A stretch of DNA of 64,000 nt from Vreelandella populi. GTDB taxonomy: Bacteria; Pseudomonadota; Gammaproteobacteria; Pseudomonadales; Halomonadaceae. Below the pieces are notes generated by a model. That model was not told the DNA's origin. It did not search any database and saw only the letters and a program-made list of their open reading frames with translations. Positions 1 to 9,590 of this stretch are shown in pieces. The stretch is from NCBI RefSeq assembly GCF_003989825.1, contig NZ_RZHE01000002.1, positions 1-64,000 on the forward strand, in the 5' to 3' direction. Position 1 is the first letter of the stretch. Every line of letters begins with the position of its first letter. Position numbers and translations under genes: made by a program.

Positions 1-1520
1 GCCACGCGCTGGCGAAGCTGCGTGCTCAGCTGTGCCAGCGATTGTGTTGCGTGATTACTTTCCTGTACCAGGCTCGCATTTTGCTGGGTCATCTGATCCA
101 TCTGCGTGACCGCCAAGTTAACCTGTTCGATACCGCTACTCTGCTCACTAGTGGCTGCAGAGATTTCCTGTACCAGTGTGCTGAGTTGCTGTATATCGGT
201 CACGACGCTATTGATTATCTCGCCGGTATTACGCACTTGCTGACTGCCATTGGCAACCTTGGCGCCTGAGTTCTCAATCAGCTTTTTGATTTCTTGGGCG
301 GCAGCAGCAGAGCGGCTGGCAAGTTGGCGTACTTCGTTGGCCACGACAGCAAACCCCCGGCCCTGATCGCCTGCCCGCGCGGCTTCCACGGACGCATTGA
401 GCGCCAGGATATTGGTCTGGAAGGCAATGGCATCAATGGTGTTAACGATACTGCTCATTTGCGCCGAGCTCTCATTGATGTTCGTCATGGTATCAACCAC
501 GGCGGTCATGGCGTCGCTGCCGCGCCGGGCATTATCGGCAGTGGTGGTGGCCAGCTTGCGGGCATGATCAGCATGTTCGGCATTCTGCTTCACCGTTGCC
601 GTAAGCTCCTCCATGCTGGAAGCGGTTTCAGCAAGAGACGCGGCCTGCTGCTCGGTACGCGTTGAAAGCTCTTCATTAACGCCCACAATTTGCTCAACGC
701 CATTGTTGACCTGGTCAGCACCGTGATGGATATCACCGATAGTGCCAGCCAGTGATTCACGCATGCGGTTAATGTCATAAAGCAGGCTCTCTTGATCGGA
801 GTTTGAAAGCGTAGTGCTTCGGGTAAGGTCGCCGTCGGCAATATGGCGCACTACTGTTGCAGCGTAGCGTGGGTCTCCGCCCAGGCGGCGTGCCACATCA
901 CGAATGACCCAGCCCATTAACAAGGTAACGGGGATTCCAATGATCAAAAAAGCAATCAGCGAGCGAATCAGATTACTGATAAAGGCTTCGTTAATATCAT
1001 CAACATAGATGCCAGCACCAAAGGCCCAGCCCCATTCCGGCAAATAGGCAAAGTAGCTGATTTTAGGAAACTGTTCGTCACCTGATAAGCGGCGTGAGAA
1101 ATAGTCAACATGCCCGCCACCTGAGCGCGCAGCATCAAGAAACGCGCTATACAGATCCATGCCACTAGCATCTTTATAGTGGCTCATGTCCTCGCCAAGA
1201 GGGCGGTTTGGGTGCGACACGATACGCATGCGGTCATCAAAGGCGAAAATATATTCACCTTCGGCAAAATTAGCATTTGCAATGCTATCAATAGCGCGCT
1301 GTTGCGCTTCTTCGACCGTAATCTCTCCACGACTTGCCTGCGTTTGAAGTGCCTTTAACTGTGAGTTAAGGCTTTCCACGACGTATTGGATACTGGTGCG
1401 GCGCTCTTCTTCAATGGTTTGGCGAGTTTCCCAGGTTAGCCAGCCCACCAGCGTTAACATGGCAAGGCAGATGATTCCCAATATGCCCCAGAGTCGTTGA
1501 TTCATGGTCAATCGTGTCAT
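1..1520 (-). CDS. Methyl-accepting chemotaxis protein with Cache-type sensor (3' end outside window)
   Basis: Transmembrane chemoreceptor that passes ligand binding to CheA/CheW. The frame is open from an ATG at 1520 to the window edge, so only the last residues are missing. In order: a short N-terminal membrane segment (about residues 8-24); a periplasmic part of about 150 residues with a single-Cache look ([19 protein letters not shown], then [19 protein letters not shown]); a second membrane segment ([19 protein letters not shown]); a HAMP-like stretch; and the cytoplasmic signalling hairpin with the diagnostic tip [20 protein letters not shown]. The end reads [16 protein letters not shown], the usual close of the family. 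ATG 1505 is an alternative start five codons in; neither has a strong ribosome site. The ligand cannot be told; this Cache type often binds small organic acids. Confidence 0.9.
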   Translation of the reverse strand, partial: MTRLTMNQRLWGILGIICLAMLTLVGWLTWETRQTIEEERRTSIQYVVESLNSQLKALQTQASRGEITVEEAQQRAIDSIANANFAEGEYIFAFDDRMRIVSHPNRPLGEDMSHYKDASGMDLYSAFLDAARSGGGHVDYFSRRLSGDEQFPKISYFAYLPEWGWAFGAGIYVDDINEAFISNLIRSLIAFLIIGIPVTLLMGWVIRDVARRLGGDPRYAATVVRHIADGDLTRSTTLSNSDQESLLYDINRMRESLAGTIGDIHHGADQVNNGVEQIVGVNEELSTRTEQQAASLAETASSMEELTATVKQNAEHADHARKLATTTADNARRGSDAMTAVVDTMTNINESSAQMSSIVNTIDAIAFQTNILALNASVEAARAGDQGRGFAVVANEVRQLASRSAAAAQEIKKLIENSGAKVANGSQQVRNTGEIINSVVTDIQQLSTLVQEISAATSEQSSGIEQVNLAVTQMDQMTQQNASLVQESNHATQSLAQLSTQLRQRV

Positions 1521-1694
1521 GGTTTTCTGTTACAGCCTTTCAAGATATGAATGAAGCTTATATATCGGCCGGACTGGCTATGTGTTTAAGGGAACAGCTG
1601 CTTATTTTCTGCAGGAATGGCGCACATAAAAAACGCTTGATTTAAATACGTTAAAAAACAATTGCTTGAGTAAATTTTTAATAAAATTGCTATT

Positions 1695-2477
1695 TTATTT
1701 TGTATCCGGTGCTGGCCCACCCATCATCTCGATCAACTGCACTTCGTCTGGCATACCTTGGGTGCGATCAATACGCATATCTCCGTTAGGCGTTTCGCGC
1801 TGAAAGGCACTGGTAGGGGTTGCGTAGAGCCCCAAGCCTTCGAACAGTTGGTTATTGGCATACACCTGATCTTCAATATCGCGTGGCTGTGCACTTACCG
1901 TAATGGCTTCGCCCTTCTTATGGCGTTCAAACGCAGCGCTCGGGTCAGGAGCGCCCAGCAGCACGGCTGCCTTGGCGGGGCTGTCAGGGGCTAGTATGCC
2001 GACCATGATGTGGCGCAACTGCACTTCGCCAGTCTCTACCCAGGGACGCGTTTGTTCCCAAAACTGCTGGCAGTATGAGCAGTTGGCATCCGTAAAGGTA
2101 TAGATCAGCCGTGGGGCGTCAGGATTGCCATCCTGAATCCAATGGCTCTCCTCAAGAAGCTGCCAGGTTTCGGCTTCCAAGGCGGCGCGGACGTGTTGAT
2201 CAAGCTGTACCTCTGTCAGATTATTGCCTTGGCTATCCATCATTGTGCCGATAATGGCGTGCTCTCCGTCTGGCGTCAGGTAGATAGCTATTTCCTGACC
2301 TTGGGTACTGGCACCAAAGCCACGCAAGCCGCCCGGGGCGTCAAACTGTCCATGAATATCCCACCCCTGGTTGGCCAAGGCTTGAACAGGGGCGGGCAGC
2401 TCGTCTGCCTGGCTGGTCGTGCTAAGGCTGGTTATTAAAAGCAAGCTGCTAATAATGGCGTAAGGGCTAAAGGGCAT
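1695..2477 (-). CDS. dsbG: Thiol:disulfide interchange protein DsbG-like
   Basis: Periplasmic disulfide isomerase/reductase of the DsbC/DsbG family. The 260-residue product starts with a Sec signal peptide (hydrophobic core about residues 8-18, cleavage near TTSQA-DE). A dimerisation-like domain follows, then a thioredoxin fold with the active site CSYC at C133/C136 inside TFTDANCSYC. A cis-proline threonine pair is plausible at GLYATPTSAF. I chose the ATG at 2477 because AAGGA lies seven bases upstream; the GTG just before it has no proper spacing. The gene stands alone between the chemoreceptor and the glycosidase. CSYC differs from the CPYC of E. coli DsbG, which would shift the redox potential. 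DsbB, the oxidase of the pathway, lies at 28784, but DsbG is normally kept reduced by DsbD, not seen here. Confidence 0.82.
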   Translation of the reverse strand: MPFSPYAIISSLLLITSLSTTSQADELPAPVQALANQGWDIHGQFDAPGGLRGFGASTQGQEIAIYLTPDGEHAIIGTMMDSQGNNLTEVQLDQHVRAALEAETWQLLEESHWIQDGNPDAPRLIYTFTDANCSYCQQFWEQTRPWVETGEVQLRHIMVGILAPDSPAKAAVLLGAPDPSAAFERHKKGEAITVSAQPRDIEDQVYANNQLFEGLGLYATPTSAFQRETPNGDMRIDRTQGMPDEVQLIEMMGGPAPDTK

Positions 2478-2561
2478 CACATCATCCTTGTTTGATGCGC
2501 AAGCGCGCGAAGAGAACTATAAATTCGACATAATCTATCAGGCCTGGTGAGTAGCGCATAT

Positions 2562-2586
2562 AAAAACACCCCTGGCGGGGTGTTTT
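2562..2586 (-). terminator. Rho-independent terminator after the GH13 gene
   Basis: Perfect 10-bp inverted repeat (2563-2572 with 2577-2586) with a 4-base loop. Read on the minus strand it ends in a run of T. It lies about 20 bases after the stop of the phosphorylase gene. Confidence 0.8.
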
Positions 2587-2608
2587 GCAGGTCGTTACCA
2601 TTTTCAGA

Positions 2609-4372
2609 CTACGCCAGGGTGATTAACCAACGTACTGCGTAGGGGGGCAGGGTATCTTCCAGTTTTGGATTATCACTTTCAATGGCTTGCCAATCATGCT
2701 GTTCAAGCGCCTGGGTAACGGCATCGCCAGCGTCCGGAAGCGGCAGAGGCTTATCTGTCACGTTATAAAGTGCCAGTAGCCTGCGGCCATCGCGTAGTGG
2801 GCCGCGTTCAATGGCAAGCAGCTCGGGCGGTGATACAAGAACACGCTGTGCAGCGCTGGGGTGAAAGCATGGTTCCTGCTGGCGGCTTTCGAGCAAGTTA
2901 CAAAGCGACTGGAAAATATAATGAGTCGGGTTTGCCGTGTTATCGAGCAAAAGATCAAGTTCACTGCGCTGCCAGCGGCGGCGGTTAATGGAGCGCAAAC
3001 GGCCGCTACGTTCAACCCCTTCAACATCGTTAAGTGTGCTGGTCAGCGTGTGGATATATAAAGCGGGAATACCTTGTAGGCTCAGCATGATGGCCTGGCT
3101 GCATAAAAAACGCGCGACCTGCCAAGGGTCAGGGCCGCGGCGAGTGCCGCGCATTGCCTCAAACCAGGTAATATTGATTTCGTAAGGTGTATCGCTGCCA
3201 TCGGGGTTGCTGCGCATGCTGACAAAACCGCCAAAGCGATGCATCAGCTCCAAAAGCGCGTCGCGTTCATGGTTGGGTAGCAAGCCTTCTAAAGGGCGTA
3301 CGCCAATACCATCGTGGCTTGCCGTAAAGTTGAGGTACGTACAATGGTTAGGCAGTACCGGCAGGCTCGATAACCAGGTTTGCAGGGTTTCTGATTCACC
3401 TCGCGTCAAGGTGTGAAGCAATAACGGTGGCAGCGCGAACTGATAAACCATATGCGCTTCGTCGGGTGCACCCTCGGGTAACCGTTCCAAGCCGAAGTAG
3501 CTGATATTTTCCTCATGTGGCACGTTGGTTTCGGTAACCAGTAGGGTGCCTGGGGCAACATGGTCAACAATCGCCCGTAACAGGCGTACAACGGTGTGAG
3601 TTTCAGGTAAATGGATGCAGGAAGTCCCCAACCGCTTCCACAGAAACGCTACCGCATCCAGGCGAATGATTCGCGTACCTTGCTGCAGGTAAAACAGCAA
3701 AATGCCCACAAACTCAAGCAGTACGTCTGGGTTTTCAAAGTTCAGGTCGAGTTGGTCTTCAGAAAAGGTCGCCCATAGATGGCGTGTCCCGCGGCGTGTC
3801 GCTACCGGTACAAGGAGCGGGCTGCTACGTGGGCGAGTAACCTGGGAAACATCCGTTTCAGGATCCACTTCAATAAAATAATCGCGGCCAGGCGAACTGC
3901 CGCTCAAGTAATCGACAAACCACAGTGACTCTCTGGATACATGGTTAAGTACAAGGTCGGCCATTAAATCATAATGACGGGCCAGCGTTTGGATATGGGA
4001 CCAGTCGCCTAGCTCAGGATTGACCTCGCGATAGTGAATTACCGAAAAGCCGTCATCGCTACTCCAAGGAAAGAAGGGCAGAACATGGACGCCGCTAATG
4101 CGATCACCTAAACGCGCCTGCAAGAAGTCATCCAGTACTGCCAGTGGAGGCGAATCCGTATCAATAATGGAGTCGCCGTAACAGATCAGCCACTGGTCCT
4201 TTTCGCTCCATGTTGGTGCTGATTGAGAATAAGGCGCACCGCGGCGTGCAGTTGGCGTTAGCATTGGGCGAAAGTGATCGATGTGCTGTAGTAAACGGCG
4301 CTGGACTTCGTCTGCGCGTGGGCCATAAAGATGCGTTAAATAGCCGTAAAGCGTCTTTTCGAACTCAGGCAT
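2609..4372 (-). CDS. GH13_18-type sugar phosphorylase (sucrose / glucosylglycerate / glucosylglycerol phosphorylase family)
   Basis: Alpha-amylase-superfamily (beta/alpha)8 enzyme. Family members split an alpha-glucoside with phosphate, giving glucose 1-phosphate and the free acceptor. The three catalytic acids are visible: nucleophile D in RLDAVAFLWK, acid/base E in LLVTETNVPHEEN, and the transition-state stabiliser D in NFTASHDGIGVRP. Other marks are HVLPFFPWSSDDGFSV and MADLVLNHVS. The absence of a signal peptide fits a cytoplasmic enzyme. The start is the ATG at 4372, behind a clear AAGGAGA; the reading frame runs 30 codons further up without translational support. At 587 residues it is longer than classical sucrose phosphorylase (about 490-500) and nearer the YcjM-like glucosylglycerate and glucosylglycerol enzymes. 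Acceptor specificity cannot be read from sequence. No sugar transporter or kinase lies beside it. Confidence 0.75.
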   Translation of the reverse strand: MPEFEKTLYGYLTHLYGPRADEVQRRLLQHIDHFRPMLTPTARRGAPYSQSAPTWSEKDQWLICYGDSIIDTDSPPLAVLDDFLQARLGDRISGVHVLPFFPWSSDDGFSVIHYREVNPELGDWSHIQTLARHYDLMADLVLNHVSRESLWFVDYLSGSSPGRDYFIEVDPETDVSQVTRPRSSPLLVPVATRRGTRHLWATFSEDQLDLNFENPDVLLEFVGILLFYLQQGTRIIRLDAVAFLWKRLGTSCIHLPETHTVVRLLRAIVDHVAPGTLLVTETNVPHEENISYFGLERLPEGAPDEAHMVYQFALPPLLLHTLTRGESETLQTWLSSLPVLPNHCTYLNFTASHDGIGVRPLEGLLPNHERDALLELMHRFGGFVSMRSNPDGSDTPYEINITWFEAMRGTRRGPDPWQVARFLCSQAIMLSLQGIPALYIHTLTSTLNDVEGVERSGRLRSINRRRWQRSELDLLLDNTANPTHYIFQSLCNLLESRQQEPCFHPSAAQRVLVSPPELLAIERGPLRDGRRLLALYNVTDKPLPLPDAGDAVTQALEQHDWQAIESDNPKLEDTLPPYAVRWLITLA

Positions 4373-4600
4373 GCAGGTCTCCTTATACGCATCTGATTCC
4401 TGAATTAATCGATCAGATGTATTGAACCAATGCAGCTTGTGTGCCAAATCGTTACAATACAAGGTTAATACTGCGTTTAAACCATTAGAGCATCTAAACT
4501 TGTAGCTGATGGGTGGTTGGATGCGTTAGTGAGTGATAACAGGTTATAACATGCTTATTCGTGCGGCTTATAGCACGGGCTGACAACAGGGTTGACCGCT

Positions 4601-5101
4601 ATGCATTGCCCTTTTTGTGGTGCAAACGATACTCGAGTAACCGATTCGCGGCTGGTGGCAGAAGGCGATCAGGTACGTCGGCGTCGCCAGTGCGCCAATT
4701 GCCATGAGCGCTTTACTACCTATGAAACGGCTGAGCTGCTGATGCCCCGCGTGGTCAAGGCAGACGGTTCCCGGGAAAGTTTCAACGAAGCGAAATTACG
4801 CGATGGCATGGTGCGAGCATTGGAAAAGCGCCCGGTAAGTGCTGAAGCGATTGAAGCCGCTGTCGAACGGATCCGCCAAACGCTGCGTGCCCGAGGGGAT
4901 CGTGAGATCAACGCACGGGATATTGGCGAATCGGTGATGCAGGCACTGAAAAGTCTGGATCAGGTTGCCTATATTCGGTTTGCATCGGTGTATCGCAAGT
5001 TTCAGGACATAGACGAGTTCCGTGCTGAAATAGATCGGCTTTCTCAGGAGCCTTCTTACCTGCCATCAGGTGTAAAAAGTGAGCCGTCCAATGAGCAATA
5101 A
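4601..5101 (+). CDS. nrdR: Transcriptional repressor NrdR
   Basis: Represses ribonucleotide reductase operons by sensing dATP/ATP through an ATP-cone domain. The 166-residue product opens with the zinc ribbon [17 protein letters not shown], closed by [17 protein letters not shown], so all four cysteines are present. The ATP-cone follows ([20 protein letters not shown]), and the conserved [11 protein letters not shown] sits near the end. I chose the ATG at 4601 because the family begins MHCPFCG; a TTG three codons upstream is also open. It is the first gene of the nrdR-rib-nusB-thiL-pgpA run, an arrangement common in Gammaproteobacteria, and overlaps ribD by 11 bases. I did not find convincing NrdR boxes in this window. 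Confidence 0.95.
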   Translation: MHCPFCGANDTRVTDSRLVAEGDQVRRRRQCANCHERFTTYETAELLMPRVVKADGSRESFNEAKLRDGMVRALEKRPVSAEAIEAAVERIRQTLRARGDREINARDIGESVMQALKSLDQVAYIRFASVYRKFQDIDEFRAEIDRLSQEPSYLPSGVKSEPSNEQ

Positions 5102-6251
5102 GGTGCTTTTTAGCGAAGCTGACCACCACTATATGGCGCGCGCTTTGCAATTGGCAGGACAGGGACTTTATACCACTGACCCGAACCCACGAGTGGGCTG
5201 TGTCATTGTTCAGCAGCCACCCGGCCAACCTGAATGTATCGTAGGTGAAGGGTTTCACTTGCGAGCAGGTGAGCCCCATGCAGAAATTCATGCGCTTGAT
5301 GCCGCCGGCGAGCATGCCAAAGGCGCTACGGCGTACGTTACGCTGGAGCCCTGCTCGCACACTGGGCGAACGGGGCCGTGTGCAGTCGCACTCGCCAATG
5401 CTCAGGTAGCGCGAGTAGTGGTGGCCATGGTGGATCCTAACCCACAAGTAAGCGGGCGTGGGATCGAGCTGCTCAAGGCGGCCGGCATTGAAGTTGACGT
5501 TGGTCTTTTGGAGCCAGACGCCCGAGCCCTGAACCCGGGTTTTATCACCCGTATGCAGCACAAACGGCCCTTTGTGCGCCTCAAAATGGCCATGAGCCTG
5601 GATGGGCGTACCGCCATGGGGTCTGGCGAATCTCAGTGGATAACCGGGCCGGAGGCGCGCTGCCACGTACAGCGCTTGCGGGCACGCTCCAGCGCCATTT
5701 TAAGCGGCGTCGAGTCGATCATCATGGATGACTCGCGCCTGACCCTGCGCGCTGAGCAGTTGCAGTTGGATAACGCCGAAAGCGTTGTCCAGCGCCAACC
5801 GCTGCGGGTGATTTTGGATACCCGTTTACGGCTGCCGCTAGCGGCTGCCTGTTTGAGCGAGCCTGGCCGCACGTTGGTGATGACAACGCCTGCTCACTCG
5901 CCTGAAAAACGCGCCAAGTTAACGGCTGCGGGTGCCGAGGTGCACGTATTTGAGGCTGGCAGCGACGGGCGGCTTCCGCTGAATGAGCTGCTTGACTGGC
6001 TGGCGGAACACGAGCAGGTCAATGAGCTGCTGGTTGAAACCGGTGCCACGCTCGCGGGAGCGCTGCTGGATGCGAAGCTGGTAGACGAGCTGCAGCTTTT
6101 TGTTGCCCCTACGTTATTGGGCGGCGAAGCCAAGCCGCTTTTCGCGCTGCCAGGGCTTTCGCGCATGGCCGATCAGCGGCGGTTAAAGATTCACGATATA
6201 CGCGCAGTGGGCAGTGATTGGCGTATTATAGCCACCCCGCAACCTGACTAG
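5091..6251 (+). CDS. ribD: Bifunctional riboflavin biosynthesis deaminase/reductase RibD
   Basis: Second and third steps of riboflavin synthesis: deamination of the diamino-pyrimidinone ribosyl phosphate, then NADPH reduction of the ribose. The N-terminal deaminase has the zinc motif HAE (H63-E65 in GEPHAEIHA) and [11 protein letters not shown] (C88, C97). From about residue 150 the reductase domain reads [28 protein letters not shown]. Length 386 is normal (E. coli 367). The ATG at 5091 overlaps the nrdR end; a GTG four codons upstream (5079) is an alternative. The next rib gene is 168 bases away and is not ribE. Confidence 0.93.
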   Translation: MSNKVLFSEADHHYMARALQLAGQGLYTTDPNPRVGCVIVQQPPGQPECIVGEGFHLRAGEPHAEIHALDAAGEHAKGATAYVTLEPCSHTGRTGPCAVALANAQVARVVVAMVDPNPQVSGRGIELLKAAGIEVDVGLLEPDARALNPGFITRMQHKRPFVRLKMAMSLDGRTAMGSGESQWITGPEARCHVQRLRARSSAILSGVESIIMDDSRLTLRAEQLQLDNAESVVQRQPLRVILDTRLRLPLAAACLSEPGRTLVMTTPAHSPEKRAKLTAAGAEVHVFEAGSDGRLPLNELLDWLAEHEQVNELLVETGATLAGALLDAKLVDELQLFVAPTLLGGEAKPLFALPGLSRMADQRRLKIHDIRAVGSDWRIIATPQPD

Positions 6252-6277
6252 CGCATGCGGCGATAGCAAGGTACTCT

Positions 6278-6355
6278 GTCGTCCAAATGCAGGTCGTCTA
6301 AATGCAGTAATGACCAACGTCAGTGTTGGCCAAATGCGATGTCGATCAAATTTGG
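6278..6355. repeat. Degenerate tandem repeat, about 5 units of 15-16 bp
   Basis: Units GTCGTCCAAATGCAG (6278-6292) and GTCGTCTAAATGCAG (6293-6307) differ at one base. Three looser copies follow with the CAA(A/C) core near 6316, 6332 and 6348. The array fills most of the ribD-ribBA gap, where no riboswitch or ribE is seen. Confidence 0.6.
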
Positions 6356-6418
6356 TACCGTGCAATAACGACACTGCGCAAAATCGCATACCGTGTGAAC
6401 ACATATCAGGGAGATTTC

Positions 6419-7585
6419 ATGGCGCACTCCTCCTCTGGGGGCTTAGCCTCTATTGCCGAGCTGGTGGATGATATCCGTCAAGGCAAAATGGTGATTCTCA
6501 TGGACGATGAGGATCGCGAAAATGAAGGCGATATCATCATGGCGGCCGAAAAGGTTGAGGCCGAGCATATCAATTTCATGGCGCGTTTTGCCCGTGGTCT
6601 TATTTGCATGCCAATGACGAGAGAACGCTGTGAGCAGCTTAATCTACCTCTGATGGTGCGTAATAACGGCTCGGGTTTTGGTACCAAGTTCACGCTTTCC
6701 ATTGAAGCAACGCAGGGCGTAACCACCGGTATTTCAGCCGCCGACCGGGCGCGTACCGTTCAGGCAGCCTGCGCGCCTCACGCCAAGCCAACCGATATTG
6801 TTCAGCCTGGGCATATTTTTCCGCTAATGGCGGAGCCCGGCGGCGTATTGCGACGCGCCGGTCATACAGAAGCGGCCTGCGACCTGGCAGCACTGGCAGG
6901 CTGTGACCCTAGCGGCGTTATCTGTGAGATCATGAACGATGATGGCAGCATGGCGCGCAGGCCGGAGCTTGAGGCTTTTGCCCGCGAGCATGATATCAAG
7001 ATCGGCACCATTGCCGACCTGATCCATTACCGGATCATCAACGAGCAGACCGTAGATCACGTGGAAACCACCCAAGTTTCGACCTCCCACGGCGAGCTTG
7101 ATCTGCATGTGTTCCGTGACCGCATTCAGGGGGCGCACCACTTGGCGCTGGTCAAGGGCCAGCCCGCCCCCGAGCAGGTGACCACCGTGCGCGTTCATCT
7201 GGCCGATACGCTGCGCGATGTATTGGGCCTGAACAAGGGTGAACAGTGCCGCTGGAATGCCCAGCAGGCCTTGGAAGAAATCGCAGGCTCGCCTGCCGGT
7301 GTATTGGTGCTGATAGATGACGGGCGGCCGCATCAGGATTTCAAAAATCAGCTGGACGTGTTTCTGGATCGCGTGCATCAACCGCGCACCAGCGACTCAG
7401 ATGGCACAGGTAACTATTTAACGATTGGCACTGGCTCGCAGATTCTACGCCATTTGGGCGTAGGTAAAATGCGGCTACTAAGCTCTCCATGGAAGTTTTC
7501 AGCGCTTTCAGGCTTTGATCTCGAAGTCGTCGAGCTGGTAGGGCCTAATGACACGGCGTATGAGCCAAATTCTCAGCAGGAATAA
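6419..7585 (+). CDS. ribB: 3,4-dihydroxy-2-butanone 4-phosphate synthase with degenerate GTP cyclohydrolase II domain (RibBX type)
   Basis: Makes the four-carbon unit of riboflavin from ribulose 5-phosphate. The N-terminal half is a complete DHBP synthase: acidic loop [16 protein letters not shown] and the signature [17 protein letters not shown]. The C-terminal half (from about residue 205) aligns with GTP cyclohydrolase II but lacks its zinc cysteines (the HSEC...RCDC block); the only cysteine there is in KGEQCRWN. The second activity named in a RibBA call is therefore unlikely, as in the RibBX variant of many Proteobacteria. Start is ATG 6419 behind CAGGGAG; the frame is open 32 codons further up without support. 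Length 388. A separate ribA must lie elsewhere. Confidence 0.88.
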   Translation: MAHSSSGGLASIAELVDDIRQGKMVILMDDEDRENEGDIIMAAEKVEAEHINFMARFARGLICMPMTRERCEQLNLPLMVRNNGSGFGTKFTLSIEATQGVTTGISAADRARTVQAACAPHAKPTDIVQPGHIFPLMAEPGGVLRRAGHTEAACDLAALAGCDPSGVICEIMNDDGSMARRPELEAFAREHDIKIGTIADLIHYRIINEQTVDHVETTQVSTSHGELDLHVFRDRIQGAHHLALVKGQPAPEQVTTVRVHLADTLRDVLGLNKGEQCRWNAQQALEEIAGSPAGVLVLIDDGRPHQDFKNQLDVFLDRVHQPRTSDSDGTGNYLTIGTGSQILRHLGVGKMRLLSSPWKFSALSGFDLEVVELVGPNDTAYEPNSQQE

Positions 7586-7589
7586 ATTG

Positions 7590-8078
7590 ATGCAATCCCT
7601 CTCTCAAGTTGAAGGTACGTTTGTCGACGTAGACGGTCGTTATGTGATCGTAGTTGGCCGTTTCAATCACCACGTGGTGGATAGCCTGGTAGAAGGCGCT
7701 ATCGACAGCTTGACGCGTCACGGTGTCGACGCTGAAAACATTCATATTGTTCACGTACCGGGTGCCTGGGAACTGCCACTGGCCGTGAAGCGCGTACTTA
7801 AAGTGATGAAGCCTGACGCCGTTATCGCCTTGGGCGCGGTTATCCGTGGTGGCACGCCACACTTTGAGTACGTGGCGGGCGGCTGTAACACGGCCATTAA
7901 CCATCTGCAGCTGGAGTTCGATACGCCGATCGCCAACGGCGTGCTTACCGTCGAATCCATCGAGCAGGCCATCGAACGCGCCGGTACCAAGGCTGGTAAT
8001 AAAGGTACTGAAGCCGCCATGGCAGCCATGGAAATGGTGTCGCTGCTTCGCGCGTTGCCCCTAGGAGAGTCACAATGA
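7590..8078 (+). CDS. ribH: 6,7-dimethyl-8-ribityllumazine synthase
   Basis: Condenses the RibD-derived pyrimidine with the RibB product to give lumazine, the penultimate riboflavin step, usually as a 60-mer or pentamer. The 162-residue protein has all family blocks: [17 protein letters not shown], the catalytic loop [14 protein letters not shown] with the active histidine, and [14 protein letters not shown]. Start is ATG 7590 behind AGGA, four bases after the ribB stop. An in-frame extension of 14 codons upstream overlaps ribB and is not supported. The stop overlaps the nusB start (ATGA), so the two are translationally coupled. Confidence 0.96.
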   Translation: MQSLSQVEGTFVDVDGRYVIVVGRFNHHVVDSLVEGAIDSLTRHGVDAENIHIVHVPGAWELPLAVKRVLKVMKPDAVIALGAVIRGGTPHFEYVAGGCNTAINHLQLEFDTPIANGVLTVESIEQAIERAGTKAGNKGTEAAMAAMEMVSLLRALPLGESQ

Positions 8079-8578
8079 GCGAGCGCCGTGAGCGTAAGCC
8101 CTCTGCCGCACAGCAGAGTCGTCATGCCGCCCGTGAGCTGGCCGTCCAGGGACTTTATCAGTGGCAGATGACCGGTAAGTCGATTACCAGCGTTGAAGCT
8201 GAGTTTCGCAGTCAGGTCGCTGATGATGATCTTGAAGATCATGAAAACTGGGTCAAGGTGATGGAAATCGCCGATAAGGCGCTTTTTCATGAGCTTTTAC
8301 ACAATACGGTGCGCTTTAAAACCGAACTTGACCGTGAAATCTCTCCGCTACTGGACCGCCGCCTGGAAGATCTGGACGCGGTGGAACTGGCGATCCTGCG
8401 CCTGGGGGCTTACGAGCTTTCTCGCCGCCTGGAAGTACCCTACCGGGTAGTGATTAATGAAGGCGTTGAGCTGGCCAAGTCGTTTGGTGCAACCGACGGC
8501 CATAAATACGTAAACGGCATTCTCGACAAGTTGGCTAATCGCTTGAGAAGTGCTGAAGTCAGCGCCCGCCGCTTATAA
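8075..8578 (+). CDS. nusB: Transcription antitermination factor NusB
   Basis: Binds boxA RNA with S10/NusE to support rRNA antitermination. The 167-residue all-helical protein shows [16 protein letters not shown] at the start, then [16 protein letters not shown] and [31 protein letters not shown], the family core. Length is slightly above E. coli NusB (139) because of an N-terminal polar tail ([15 protein letters not shown]) and an insertion after the first helix. It overlaps ribH by four bases; the pairing of ribH with nusB is very widely conserved. Confidence 0.96.
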   Translation: MSERRERKPSAAQQSRHAARELAVQGLYQWQMTGKSITSVEAEFRSQVADDDLEDHENWVKVMEIADKALFHELLHNTVRFKTELDREISPLLDRRLEDLDAVELAILRLGAYELSRRLEVPYRVVINEGVELAKSFGATDGHKYVNGILDKLANRLRSAEVSARRL

Positions 8579-8612
8579 CGGCGCCGTCTGATGCTGCGTT
8601 TAAGGGGCCTGT

Positions 8613-9590
8613 GTGCTTGCTGAATTTGATCTGATTCGCCGTTATCTGATGCCATCGCAAAAGCGACTCGCAACAGATGGGGTCGCACTGGGCAGCGGCG
8701 ATGACGCTGCCCTGTTAATACCTCAAGCGGGTCATCAGCTAGCGGTTAGCGTGGATACCTCTGTCGTTAACGTTCATTTTCCCCACGATGCCCCCTCCTT
8801 TGCGATAGGGCATCGGGCGCTTGCCGTTGCATTAAGCGATCTGGCAGCCATGGGAGCTGATGCACGCTGGTGCTTTATGGCGCTAACGCTTGACCAGCGA
8901 ACTTTTAGCAATGACACCGCCATCCATTCATGGATGGCGGGCTTTGGCCAAGGGTTTCATGGGCTATGTCAGCGCCATGCAGCCATACTCGCTGGTGGCG
9001 ATGTTACCTCAGGGGAGCTTGCTGTCGGCGTTACGGTGATGGGGGAGCTGCCCGCTGGGCGTGCCTTGACCCGAGCCGGGGCCAGGCCAGGTGACGTCAT
9101 TGCGGTCACCGGCGAGCTGGGTGGGGGCGGCGGCGGGCTGGCGCTCTGGAAGCGCGGCGAGCGTGATCTAGAGCATCCGCTGCTACGCCGCTATTTGCTA
9201 CCCGAGCCTCGGCTGGCCGCCGGCGTGGCGCTTCGAGGTCTTGCCAGCGCCGCGATGGATATTTCGGATGGTTTGTTGGCGGATCTTGGTCATCTGCGTG
9301 AGGCATCTGGCGTAGGCGCGATACTTGATAAAGAAGCGTTACCGCTTGCCGAGGGGCTTGAGGGCGCGCTTGGGCGTGAGGATGCCCAACAAGCGGCGCT
9401 TTCAGGCGGCGATGACTACGAACTTCTGGTGACACTGGCACCAGGTGATGTGGCGCATGCTCAGCACCAGCTGAGTGAGCAGGGGCTGGCCTTAACGGTG
9501 ATTGGCCAATGCACTGAAGCGCTGGGTGTGCAAGGTATTGCACCGGCACATCACGCTGGTTGGCAGCATTTTAACGAGGGAACGCCATGA
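8613..9590 (+). CDS. thiL: Thiamine-monophosphate kinase
   Basis: Phosphorylates thiamine monophosphate to the active cofactor thiamine pyrophosphate. A PurM-like protein of 325 residues: EFDLIRRYLMP at the start, the metal site GSGDDAALL, VSVDTSVVNVHF, then LAVALSDLAAMGA and SAAMDISDGLLADLGHL. GTG at 8613 is the start, behind AAGGGG. The stop overlaps pgpA by four bases (ATGA). No THI-box riboswitch precedes it; expression probably comes from the upstream operon. Confidence 0.94.
   Translation: MLAEFDLIRRYLMPSQKRLATDGVALGSGDDAALLIPQAGHQLAVSVDTSVVNVHFPHDAPSFAIGHRALAVALSDLAAMGADARWCFMALTLDQRTFSNDTAIHSWMAGFGQGFHGLCQRHAAILAGGDVTSGELAVGVTVMGELPAGRALTRAGARPGDVIAVTGELGGGGGGLALWKRGERDLEHPLLRRYLLPEPRLAAGVALRGLASAAMDISDGLLADLGHLREASGVGAILDKEALPLAEGLEGALGREDAQQAALSGGDDYELLVTLAPGDVAHAQHQLSEQGLALTVIGQCTEALGVQGIAPAHHAGWQHFNEGTP

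Noticed and set aside
4908-5666. 252-codon open frame on the minus strand across ribD
   Set aside because: Antisense to clear nrdR/ribD coding sequence, no family features, no ribosome site.
6252-6418. FMN riboswitch before ribB
   Set aside because: The conserved RFN blocks (AGGATA, GGCGGGGTG, GGCGGTAAT) are not found; the gap holds only a tandem array.
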